DNA from: Pseudogymnoascus destructans
Lineage: Eukaryota; Ascomycota; Leotiomycetes; Thelebolales; Thelebolaceae
DNA: 64,000 bases
Assembly (NCBI RefSeq): GCF_001641265.1
Contig: NW_020167543.1
Coordinates: forward strand, 335,501-399,500
Reading direction: 5' to 3'
Shown here: positions 54,898 through 64,000 of the stretch, in pieces
How positions within the stretch are numbered: position 1 is the first letter of the stretch
Layout of the letters: the number at the start of each line of letters is the position of its first letter
The notes under the pieces: generated by a model
Database searches by the model: none
Seen by the model: only the letters and a program-made list of their open reading frames with translations
What the model was told of the DNA's origin: nothing
Translations under genes and position numbers: made by a program

Positions 54898-56757
54898 ACG
54901 TACATGTATAGCGAAAGCGCCAAACAAGCGAAAGCGCCAAAATTATCTACCCTCATGACAAACATTGCGATAAATCTACCACAACATTAGAAATCAATTG
55001 AAACTACTCGGAGTCCTCTTCCTCAGAGGTGTCTATTACAATCTGACACGTGCGCGCATTGTGCCCAGTCTCACCACACTTGCCACAGTGACGGGCACGG
55101 GTTTCTTCCCTTGGCTTCCGACCACGGCTTGCCCTTATTTCCTGCTCTACCTGCTGCACAACATCCCTCTCATCCTGTAGCTCTTGCGCCCCTTGTTGAC
55201 TAAGTGATCCTCCTTGCTGTAGTCGTGTTTTCCTAGCTCTCCGGCGCTTGCTTAGTACTTCATTTGCCTGTCGTAGGTTTTGGTTCTCTCCCTTTAGCAG
55301 TGCTAATTGATGCATTATTTGCGATGCACCCTTTGTAAACTGGTCAACAGCTGCATAGATTGAGGTTGGAGAGCTATTTTGATGGCGTGAAATCTGAGTT
55401 TTAATAAATGTAGACTGTGACATAGCTTCAATTGGGTTGTTTGGTGTCTGAGAAACCCAAGGTTGAGCAGTACCTGGGCGGGAGCTTGGAGGCGTTGGTG
55501 TCCTTAACTTAAGATCAAGTGTAGATATCACTCTCTCAGGGTCAAATGGAAGAAGCCCTGCCCCTCGGAACACGCCTCAAATGTTACTTTCCGTCATTGT
55601 AGTGTTAAATGCAGCATGGAAGGCAGGAAAGAAGTCATCCTTTGTAATATGAGAAATATGAGCCTGCATCATATCTTCAATTTGCCGACCATAGGCCTGC
55701 TTTAACGGGCCGAAACAGCCAACATCAAGTGGCTGGAGTAGATGAGAAGAGTGAGCAGGCATACAAAGCGTAATAATGTTGTGTTCCTTGCAGTACTCCT
55801 CAAACTCATCTGAGTGGTGGCTCTCATGACCATCAAGGACTAACAAGCGATAACCACCAACACTCCGGGCCTTTGTATGCTTCTCAAAGTGCTGAATCCA
55901 ATCCATGCCTCTCTCGTTTGTAGTCCAGCCATTTTCAGTAACAGAAATCACCCAATCGCTTGAAAATCCACTATTCTCATACCAAGATGTAAGGTGGTTT
56001 TTGCCTGCAACAATGATAAATGGTGGTACTGCCCAACCTTGAGAACTAACGCCTTGGATTACTGTAACCCATTCCCGATTACCAGGCTGTACCTTCTTTG
56101 CTTTTGCCCGCCCGTCTGAGCTTGTTACAACCATAGCAGTTGAGATAACGCCCATCATAAACCCAGTCTCATCAAAGTTGTAGATATCTGCTTCATCGAT
56201 ACCATATTTCGCAATTGTGTTACGCACAAGCTCAAACCAGCCATTAATAACTTCTGGATCTTCGCACTTAGCCCTCTGGTAGTCGTATTTGCGCTGAAAG
56301 CGTGTCTGGAGCTCTACACGCCGCTTAACAAAGTTTGAAGCCCAACGCGACCCAACGCGTGACGCGTCGCGTGTTGCAAGTAGTCGACTTGCCATATCTT
56401 CAACAACAGACAGCCGAGGAGGAAACCCTTTGGCAGCTAGGTCGAGTATATACTGAACAAGGACGGACTCCTCTAGGTTAGTTAATTTCCGTGAGTTGGC
56501 TTGGATATCGCGTCGTGAAGGTACACCTTCTAGACGACGACCTAGCTTGCGGTGGTCCACAGAATAGATCCTAGCAGCAACTCGAAGGCGTAACTTTGGA
56601 TCGCTTTGCATAGCCTGGATAGCTAGCACTAATTGGCTTTCATCGTTTTTATGGGGCATGTTTTGTTGTTGAGGAATTTAACATTTAGTTGGGGGGTTTG
56701 GTCACCGCATCATTTTGGCGCTTTCGCTTGTTTGGCGCTTTCGCTATACATGTACGT
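54898..56757 (-). mobile_element. pogo-like element P1 copy 4 (1860 bp)
   Basis: Same ends, subterminal repeats and length as copies 1 and 3, with TA at 54896-54897 and 56758-56759. It is inserted in the hAT element where the C-terminal half of the hAT transposase should be. Confidence 0.95.
55004..56659 (-). pseudogene. P1 copy 4 transposase with one stop
   Basis: 551 codons in a single frame with one UGA at about 55574-55576 (CGA in copies 1 and 3), just after TMTESNI and before the GGFRGAGLLPFDPE block. A neighbouring Gly is changed to Val. The catalytic D163, D276 and D312 precede the stop. An additional Arg-to-His change lies in the zinc-knuckle flank. Confidence 0.92.
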
Positions 56758-56780
56758 TATAGTACTATTGAATTATAGTA

Positions 56781-57690
56781 CTAACATTTTAAAAAGCTTG
56801 CTATCATAGTATCGTTGTTTGTTGCATTGTCCATCATAAAATACCCAATCTTTGACAATATGCCATATTCTTCAAGCACTGTATAAATCAAACCAGCTTG
56901 ATTATCACCAGTATGTTTCCCTTTCAGCTCTCGTAATGATAGTACTGACTGTTGAAGCCCTCCATTCTCTGTGATATAGTGTGCAATTAAGCCCATTAAC
57001 GATTTTGTATTTGGAGATGTCCATAAGTCGACTGTGAAATGAATCTTTGATTGTGATGATTGTATTGCTTGTTGAATCTTAATCTTCTCTTGATCGTATT
57101 GTCCAGTCCCACATAGTACTATGGCTTCGAGGCAAACTCTCTTCAGCATTAACATTTAAGAAATGTATTAACTCTCGGAATTCAGGGCATTGGACAATCG
57201 AAAATGGTAATGAGCACCTAGCAATGACCCGGACAAGTAGTTGTTCAAATGTAGGAGTATCAAAGTCAGCATCTTGTTGCCGTTTATAAGGATTATGAAG
57301 TCCATTTTGCAGAGCATTAGAGATACTCATTTGCATGTTCTTGACTTGTGACTGTTTCTGAGTATCTGTCACCTGGTGTAAATCCATCAAGTGTTTCGCT
57401 GGTGCCGCAGTACCACCTGATTCTCTATACTGCTTTGTACAATATGAACATTGCCACATTAAGTGCCCATTTTGTTGGTATGTTGCTGAAGGATTCCTAT
57501 CATGTTGCCAAATCCATGAAGTTCGTTTATGACGCCCTGATTTTGATGTAACTGACAGTACTATAGTACTATTAGAATCTAGTTGTGAGGAGAGTGACAA
57601 TTCAGTATCGTCTTGAAAAACATCGCTATCAATGAGTGATAAGGCGCTCAACTCTGCATTTGTTAAAGGCATTGACGTTGAATTGTTCAT
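56781..57690 (-). pseudogene. hAT transposase, N-terminal half, frameshifted
   Basis: It starts MNNSTSMPLTNAELSALSLI at 57690. A BED-type zinc finger (WQCSYCTKQY ... HLMDLHQ, about 57430-57340) is followed by FEQLLVRVIARCSLPFSIVQ. A one-base frameshift occurs at about 57110-57095. The frame then continues with the RNase-H-like core (HFTVDLWTSPNTKSLMGLIA, MMDNATNNDTMI) and stops at 56781. The dimerisation half is absent. Confidence 0.85.
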
Positions 57691-58126
57691 AGTACTATTA
57701 AAGCAGAGTTTTCAAATACCCCTATATTATAGGTGACATACTTATCTTCGGACCTGCTTGAATCGTTCCCATTCTGCTATGCTAGCTAGACTTGGCCATT
57801 TTGGCAAGAAATGGGCGCGAAGGTGGTGGCGGGCGCAAAATGGTACATATAGGTACTTCTGCTTGCATATATATTTGTATGGCAATAGAAGTACCATGAT
57901 CTATCTTTTTTCTGGCCACCACCACCTCTCCCCACCCGCCCAGTTCCAAAGCACTTACTGAAGTAGAAAAATTTATCAAAGGCCAGTATTCTACAGAGGG
58001 AACAAAGGGCTCTAGTCACATAGGGGGTTACAAAGGGAATGCCGTAGGGGGTATGGCCAGAAGGGGAGAATTATATACTATTTACTATTTACTAGTAATT
58101 TCCCTTGTCAGGTCATAGCTGAACTC
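57691..58126. other. 5' flank of the hAT transposase
   Basis: Non-coding interior of the hAT element. The palindromic motif TAGTACTAT, also seen near 56757-56785 and 57555, recurs here. No gene is present. Confidence 0.45.
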
Positions 58127-58378
58127 TGTAAGGATGCCTCCACCCTCAGTGACGGAAGGGATCGGAGTCGGGCAGGTTACGGTCACGTGGGGAGAGTTAG
58201 GGCAGGTTCACCGAGTCGGACCCGTTTCGGGTACTTAAGGTGCAAGGACACAGGGCACTCAGCTCACAGTAATAGCATATGAGAGTGCGAGTCGGAGGCT
58301 AAACGGATGCTATCCTATAGGTCTACTACGAAGGATACAAAAAAGATGATGAGGAACCCCATTGGGTCAATCCCCTTT
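58127..58378. mobile_element. two truncated LTR-A copies joined head to head
   Basis: The first begins TGTAAGGATGCC at 58127 and stops at GGGTACTTAAGG (about 58240). The second begins TGCAAGGACACAGGG, in the opposite orientation, and stops at TCAATCCCCTT (about 58376). Neither has its distal end or a target duplication, so this is a rearranged pair. Confidence 0.65.
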
Positions 58379-58434
58379 GTGTAATAATTAGTCATATAGG
58401 TCTTGGCAATATATTGCCATATATTGCCATATGA

Positions 58435-59586
58435 TGTAATGGTGGGTGCACCAGATGTGAGAATCTAGCCACCCAAGGAAGGGGATGATATTTACTAAGA
58501 CAACACACTGTCTTAGGAAACAGAGCCAAAGGGTTGTAGCTTAGACTATTCCACAACGCAGCAACCAAGTGTATGATGTAGTGAGTGGTTTAGACAAGTT
58601 GTACAAATGTTGAGTCTGAGAACTCAGGGATAAGTCAGAGGTTAGCACCTCATTGACTTTTCAGAAACAAGGAGTAACAAGATCAATGCTTGGAAGCTTG
58701 GAAAAGACGTGGAAGTATGTGATAGTCGATTTACTGTATTGCCTGCTTGCTCTTTCTTAAGGAAAAGGCAATCCTATTTATGCTAAAGGAGTGTAGTTCT
58801 CTCATTTTCCAAGACTTTCCATGACTAACCAGGCTTGGTAACTGTAGTCGACGTAAGAGAATCCCATAGAACCATCTCCTAGGTTTCTAGCCTATAGGAA
58901 GTGAAAGGAGGTTCAAGGTCAGAGTACCTGTAAGGATGCCAAAGCCCTCAGTGATGGAAAGCATCGGAGTCAGGCAGGTTATGGTCACGTGGGGAGAGTT
59001 AGGGCAGGTTAGCCGAGTCGGACCCGTTTCGGGTACTTAAGGGGATTGACCCAACGGGGTTCCTCATCATCTTTTTTGTATCCTTCGTAGTAGACCTATA
59101 GGATAGCATCCGTTTAGCCTCCGACTCGCACTCTCATATGCTATTACTGTGAGCTGGGTGCCCTGTGTCGTTACAGTACCCCTATAGACAAATTATGTCA
59201 TAACTTAACCAATCTTGTGGGTAACTAAGGAGCGATGATGTGTAATGAATCATAGAGGGTTGTAGAAGCTTTTGGAGCTATCGTTCATGTTCCTAGGCCT
59301 CTAGTTGATAGAGATATATCATGTGTAGTATTAGCCCAGTAACTAAGAAGTGATGTCATGTAATGAATCATAGAGGGTTGTAGAGATATGCTATGTGGTC
59401 ATATCGGCCCAGTAACTAAGGAGCAATGACGTGTAATGAATCATAGAGGGTTGTAGCAATCGTTGAGTAGTATTGCTCTTGTGACAAGCCAAAATATGTA
59501 TAGTGACTTGTATGTTTGAGGAGGAGATTTCTAAGTTTGCTCTTGAGTTTGATAGCAAACTGAGTGCAACGAATGTCAGTATGACA
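58435..59586 (+). mobile_element. solo LTR-like element, family LTR-C, with nested LTR-A
   Basis: It begins TGTAATGGTGGGTGC, ends GTCAGTATGACA, and has the 5-bp duplication TATGA (58430-58434 and 59587-59591). It is about 900 bp without the nested LTR-A. Internal units based on TGTAATGAATCATAGAGGG repeat at 59259, 59359 and 59432. Confidence 0.8.
58929..59175 (+). mobile_element. solo LTR, family LTR-A (247 bp)
   Basis: It begins TGTAAGGATGCC and ends GTGTCGTTACA. The 5-bp duplication GTACC is exact (58924-58928 and 59176-59180). Confidence 0.88.
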
Positions 59587-59714
59587 TATGATATTGCCGT
59601 ATTGTATTACAGTCATATGGCATAAGGCCATATTGTATTGCCAAGGCCCATATTGCAATATATATTGCAATATACTGCCAAGACCAATATACTATTGGCA
59701 ACACTGATTGGGGT

Positions 59715-59871
59715 CGAGCTTTGCCTTTTTTGACCACCAGTATTTCTGGGCCGCGACTGTTTTAGCAAGTGGAGAAGTCTAAATGGAGACGTTTGCCTTC
59801 TTATCAGTTGGCGTGCCGGAAGATGAGTCTGAGAGAGAACCATCTCCATTATCAGGTGAGGGTTTCACCAT
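59715..59871 (-). pseudogene. N-terminal piece of the Dal5-type pseudogene
   Basis: From ATG 59871 the minus strand reads MVKPSPDNGDGSLSD..., one UAG, then TSPLAKTVAAQKYWW and KKAKLDPN. This matches the N-terminal tail of Dal5-type transporters, whose next block (ATQPSVYDD-like) lies on the other side of the hAT at about 54750-54725. The target duplication falls at the LDPN codons. Confidence 0.75.
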
Positions 59872-59911
59872 CTTCGACCAAACAATGATTGCCATCTCCA
59901 ACTGCCCAATG

Positions 59912-60280
59912 TGTAAGAATGCCTCCTTACCTAGATACTCGAAGAACCTGCCTCAGAGCTGTTACGGTCACTACAAGCATGAGATCCGACTCGGTGTGGT
60001 TTCAAACCAGTAGAGCACATAGCGAGTTACACTATAGTGGGGGACGGTAAGTGTGTAGGGTTCAGGGTCGATGCAGACCTGTTGTAGTGGAAGGTTCAGG
60101 GCTAGGGTTGGGATAACCGAGTCGGGCCCATTTCGGGTACTTAAGGAAACAGACTCAACAGGGTTCCCCCTTCATCTTTTTTGTATCCTTCATAGTAGAC
60201 CTATAGGATAGCATCCGTTTAGCCTCCGACTCACACTCTCATATGCTATTACTGTGAGCTGGGTGCCCTGTGTCCTTACA
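59912..60280 (+). mobile_element. solo LTR, family LTR-A (369 bp variant)
   Basis: It begins TGTAAGAATGCC and ends TGTCCTTACA. The flanks CAATG (59907-59911) and CGATG (60281-60285) match at 4 of 5 bases. The left half is diverged and longer than in other copies. Confidence 0.78.
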
Positions 60281-60425
60281 CGATGTATGAGAGGAGATAG
60301 AGGTTAGTTCAAGATTTTCTTGTGATATCTTTGGATATAGAACCCGTTCCATGGTGGGGGGGCTACATATATCTCAACTTTACCATTATTTCCAAGACTT
60401 CTTAGTGTTGCAACAACGTAAATAA
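60281..60425. other. short unassigned segment
   Basis: Probably the upstream flank of the Dal5-type pseudogene (its promoter side on the minus strand). No other feature is seen. Confidence 0.35.
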
Positions 60426-60427
60426 TA

Positions 60428-62282
60428 CAGTAAAAATATGATAAGTCGATATGCTTTTAGCCGATATTTACGTTATCTCAATATCTTTTTCTGTACGGAA
60501 GCTTTTTACATACAAAACACAATACATCCGATATCGTGAGATCCTCCTTGAATATCGACTTATGCTAATCTTTTGAATCTTATAGAATGCCTTCAAGAAA
60601 GCTCAATTCGATGACAATTGAACAGCGTCGTGCTCTTCGACAATGGACCGTCAACAAAACACCTCGACCTTCCCAAAAAGATTGTATCGCCTGGTTTTTT
60701 GAGAAGTACAACATTCGAATTAGTCAATCTACAGTCTCGGAATCCCTTAGCAGCTGATTTATCAACCTTGATGATCCGATTAATACACCAACAATAGGAA
60801 AGAGGAACGATACGAATATACGTCGACAGGAAGTGGCTTGGCCAGATATTGAGGCTATTCTTTTTGAGTGGCAAGAACGAATCGATTCAAAAGGAGGTTT
60901 TACAACTGCGGAGATCTTACAAGAGAAGGCAAAGCGAATTTGGTCACAACTACCACAATATCAAGGGAAGCCTTCGCCAGAGTTTAGCATTGCTTGGATA
61001 CAGAAATTTTATCCGGAATAGAAAGAGGCAAGGAGAAGGGGCATCAGTCAGTGAGACAGCAGAGGACGAGATGAGGGCTATTCAGACAGTGGCTGGGGAG
61101 TATTTAGAGGACAACATTTATAACATGGACGAGACGGGTTTATACTGGAAGATGATGCCATCTCGTGGGCTTTCTACAATGGAGGCTCGAGTACGAAGGA
61201 AGATGGACAAGGCAAGGATGTCTGTTGTATTCTGTTGCAATGCTGCTGGTACTGATCGATGTCCTCCTTGGTTTATTGGCAAGGCGAAAACGCCTCGAGC
61301 TTTACGAAACATCGACGTCATAGCAATGGGAGGGGTTTGGAGGTGGAATAAGAAGGCTTGGATGAATCAGTTTATTATGGCAGAATGGTTAAGGGCTTTT
61401 TATGCTCGTATTGGTACAACACGGAGGTTCTTCTCACCATGGACAACTTTTCAGCACATATCAAGGCCCTCAAATCGACACCACCCCCTGCGAATATCTG
61501 AGTTATCTGGCTTCCTCCAAATGCAACAAGTCGATTTCTAGCCCTAGATCAAGGTATCATTGCCTCTGTCAAAGCTCATTACCATCGACAATGGCTCCTT
61601 TACATCCTTGATGCTTTTGAAAGGAATGAAGATCCTGTCCAAACGATGAATATACGACTTGCTATTCGATGGCTTCTTCGATCCTGGAATCACGACCTTA
61701 CAAACTCGACAATCTATAACTGTTTTCGAAAGAGTACGATTGTTCAAAAGCCAGTTCAACTACCCTCACAACCTCTTCCTGATATTACCAATCTCTATCA
61801 ACAAGTACAACAAGCTGAGAATGTACATGACACTATGGATCTTTCAAGCTTTTTAAATCCAGTCGATGAGGATATACAAGAGTTAGAGGGGTGGGAGGAT
61901 TTTCAGGGGGGGGATGCTATTCTTGAGGATATCATGTCACAATACGTCCCAGATACCACTCAAGATGATGAGGAAGAGGATGAGCCTTCTTCACAGCCTG
62001 TGCCAACTACACAAGCTGCGATTAACGCCATTCAAGTTCTGATTGAGTTTACGGAATCTGGGAATAGTGACACCTCAGAAGCACCAACGTTCTTACGTTC
62101 TTTTGAACGTTTTGAGAGACAGTTAAGGCTCCTTGAAGCCAATTCACAAAGGCAGGGGACATTAGACTCATGGTTTATGTAAATAGCTTCAATTTTTAAT
62201 TTAATCACGTGTAATACATTTACTCGATTAAGTCGATATATTTTTGTGGATCCGAGGCATCGACTTATCGTATTTTTTACTG
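60428..62282 (+). mobile_element. Tigger-like pogo element P6 (1855 bp), decayed
   Basis: The terminal repeats are CAGTAAAAATATGATAAG at the left and, inverted, CAGTAAAAAATACGATAAG at the right. TA lies at 60426-60427 and 62283-62284. The motif AAGTCGATA also recurs just inside both ends. It contains one disabled transposase gene. Confidence 0.88.
60587..62182 (+). pseudogene. P6 transposase with stops and frameshifts
   Basis: It starts MPSRKLNSMTIEQRRALRQW. An HTH_psq region, a UGA (about 60755), the CENP-B-type HTH (EILQEKAKRIWSQLPQYQG), UAG at 61019, and a shift to another frame follow. The DDE core reads IYNMDETGLYWKMMPSRGLS, MDNFSAHIKAL and WLPPNATSRFLALDQG, the last part back in the first frame. 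The acidic C-terminus ends GTLDSWFM. The type is Tigger/pogo, distinct from P1-P5, which end in zinc knuckles. Confidence 0.85.
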
Positions 62283-62988
62283 TACATAGAACATGAGGCC
62301 CATGATTAAACCACCACTTGCCCCCCCCAAACCAACTCCACACTCCACACTAACATACCCACCCCATGACGACGCCCCCCTGTGGCTGTGCATGACCTCC
62401 CGCGCCCGATCGATCAACAATTGATATACTCACCTTATTATGGGAATGTGTACGAGAAGATTAAAAATTAAGATGGTAAGATGGTAAGGGGGAATGGCGG
62501 CGATGGCGGTGATGGCGGTGAGAGTATAATAGAAGCAATATAGAGAAACATAGAGAAATATAGAGAAATATAGAGAAATATAGAGAAATATAGAGATCAA
62601 TATAGTCTCATTTGATACTTCCGACCGTCCCGTTAGCCCTCCACATATTCTAGACTATTGTATGTACCTCGTACCGTCCCCCACCGGCGTGTCCATGTTA
62701 CGGTCAAGTACACCACTGACACCACTTCGTAGTGCCCGTTACGGCTACACTAACTCCACCGTATTGTTACCGTACAGAGCGTACAAGGACGACCCCCGCC
62801 AACAACCCACCCCCCAGCTAAATCGCAGCCAGGATCATCACAACCATCACAACCATCACAACCATCACACACACACAGAACCTACAAATCCCAACAAGCA
62901 ACGCCGCGGCGGGAGCTACAGACACCGGTACCCGACACTGCTGGCATCTCCAGGCGACAACAAAGGGTCTTCCCCCACCGAGGCCACC
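62283..62988. promoter_or_regulatory. promoter and leader region of the patatin-like gene, with microsatellites
   Basis: 706 bp. Simple repeats: GGCGGTGAT/GATGGTAA units (62469-62521), a 10-bp unit TAGAGAAATA about five times (62541-62596), and CATCACAAC units (about 62836-62868). The gene leader is CA-rich and ends in CCACCATGG, a good start context. A frame open from 62662 is in phase with exon 1 but has no conserved residues. Confidence 0.55.
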
Positions 62989-64000
62989 ATGGAGACCAGC
63001 ACAGGATTACGACGGAAGGACACCACGAAAGGCGCACCTCTGCGCATCCTCTCTCTAGGTAACTAGCCATTCCTCCCTTCCCCCCCCCGCGCCTCTCCCC
63101 GCTCGCTCCAAGCTAACTTTTCTCCCTCCTAGACGGCGGCGGCGTGCGCGGCTACAGCGTCTTCATCATCCTCCAAGAGCTCATGCACCGAACCTTCGTC
63201 GAGATCGAAGGCCGCGCCCCCAAGCGCTCCGAGATCCCCAAACCATGCGACCACTTCGACCTGATCGTCGGCACCGGTACCGGCGGACTGATCGCCATCA
63301 TGCTGGGCCGTCTGCGCCTCGACCTCGAGACATGCAAAGAAGTCTACGTGCGGATGACGCGCAAAGTCTTCGAGACCGACAAGACGATCGCGGGGATCCC
63401 GTACCGCAGCACGCTGTTCAAGGCGAGTAAGCTGGAGGAGGCGATAAGGGAGTGCGTGGGCGAGCATACGGTGTTTCAGAGCGAGGGGAATGATGGCGAG
63501 GCGTTTGAGGATGTGCAGAGCCCGGTGGCGTATCCGTTGGGGAGGGGGGATAGTGGGAGGAGCGAGGGGGTCAGGAGGCATCATAGTAATGCGAGTATGT
63601 TGAGCTTTTCGGCGAGGGGGCCGAGGAGCACGTATGGGGAGAGGAAGTGGGGTAGTGAGGCGAGGTATGGGGATGCGAATGCGCTGCTCTATGATAGTAG
63701 GGAGAATCGCACGAAGACGTAAGTTCCGCCCTCTACTTCCATGCTCCAAAGATCAATCTCACTAACCCCAGCCTCAGCGCCGTAACAGCAGTCTACCAAA
63801 ACACCCCCAAAGGCGCCCCCCCCGCCCTCCTCCGCTCCTACGACTCCCGCAAAGAACCCGCCCCCGAATTCAACTGCACGATCTGGCAAGCCGGCCGCGC
63901 CACCTCCGCGACAGGCCTAGCCTTCAAACCAATCCAAATCGGGCAGAGCGTGTTCATCGACGAAGTGCACGGGCGCTTCAACCCCGCCCCCATAGCGCTG
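62989..64000 (+). CDS. patatin-like phospholipase family protein, 3'-truncated by the window
   Basis: CDS join(62989..63058, 63133..63718, 63778..64000 and beyond). The family hydrolyses acyl esters of phospholipids with a Ser-Asp dyad. Exon 1 ends at ILSL and exon 2 opens with DGGGVRG, the glycine-rich oxyanion motif. The elbow reads VGTGTGG, whereas patatins have GxSxG, so the nucleophile Ser position is Gly. Then follow RLDLETCKEVYVRMTRKVFE and a Ser/Arg-rich insert (residues about 165-210). Exon 3 reads AVTAVYQNTPKGAPPALLRS and IWQAGRATSAT. The Asp of the dyad (usually DGG/DGA) would lie beyond the window. Introns 63059..63132 and 63719..63777 are canonical and keep the frame. Confidence 0.85.

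Larger units (their letters stand above)
54764..59706 (-). mobile_element. composite hAT element with 8-bp target duplication (4943 bp)
   Basis: The tips are CAGTGTTGCCAATAG (left) and CTATTGGCAACACTG (right), with exact 8-bp duplication ATTGGGGT (54756-54763 and 59707-59714). Subterminal regions repeat TTGGCAATAT and CAGTCATAT. It contains half of its own transposase gene plus later insertions: P1 copy 4, LTR-A pieces and an LTR-C with its own nested LTR-A. It splits the first exon of the Dal5-type pseudogene. Confidence 0.9.

Noticed and set aside
62662..62988. Extension of the patatin gene start upstream to 62662
   Set aside because: The in-frame upstream stretch starts at a non-Kozak ATG and runs through a CATCAC microsatellite; ATG 62989 has a CCACCATGG context and sits next to the conserved domain.
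1..64000. tRNA, rRNA or CRISPR features
   Set aside because: Scanned for cloverleaf T-loop boxes and regularly spaced direct repeats; none convincing. The tandem repeats found lack spacers of the CRISPR type, and the genome is eukaryotic.

Overview
The window is a piece of a filamentous ascomycete (Pezizomycotina-type) nuclear genome. The evidence is short GT-AG introns of about 47-85 nt with CTRAY-like branch sites, typical fungal protein families, and a transposon complement of pogo/Fot-like DDE elements with CENP-B-type DNA-binding domains, hAT elements and a chromodomain-bearing Gypsy retrotransposon. Several old copies carry many transitions and stop codons, as expected from RIP-like or methyl-cytosine decay. 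I do not name a species.

Layout. (1) 1-15.0 kb is a gene block: the 3' part of a SNF2/RING helicase (+), a hot-dog acyl-CoA thioesterase (-), an RluA-type pseudouridine synthase (+), a 3.8-kb non-coding stretch with microsatellites, a bZIP transcription factor (+) and a DUF676-type alpha/beta hydrolase (-). (2) 15.07-45.15 kb is a transposon island. It holds at least five pogo-like families (called P1-P5 here), hAT relics, three families of solo LTRs (LTR-A, LTR-B, LTR-C), a Mutator-like mini-element and one complete Gypsy chromovirus. Target-site duplications give the nesting order. (3) 45.15-54.75 kb is a transporter block: an intact DHA1-type MFS gene, an MFSD1-like MFS gene with a problematic splice junction, and a decayed Dal5/ACS-type MFS pseudogene. 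(4) 54.76-62.28 kb is a second island. A 4.9-kb composite hAT insertion splits the transporter pseudogene, and a P6 (Tigger-like pogo) relic follows. (5) 62.99 kb to the end is the 5' part of a patatin-like gene.

The most interesting object is the Gypsy element at 37012-43552. It has 236-bp LTRs that differ at one base, a 5-bp target duplication, intact gag and pol in one frame separated by a single UGA, and a primer-binding site complementary to the predicted 5' end of its own RNA (Tf1-style self-priming). Between pol and the 3' LTR, on the opposite strand, lies a spliced 243-codon gene for a cysteine-cluster protein. This reads as an extra gene carried by the element.

The host genes form no pathway or cluster that I can see. 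Their regulation is visible only in part: a possible overlapping uORF on the bZIP mRNA, phased GATA sites upstream of the MFSD1-like gene, and transposon sequence replacing the promoter region of the hydrolase. Coordinates of introns, and of element ends that match a target duplication, were read base by base. Ends of decayed relics are approximate.
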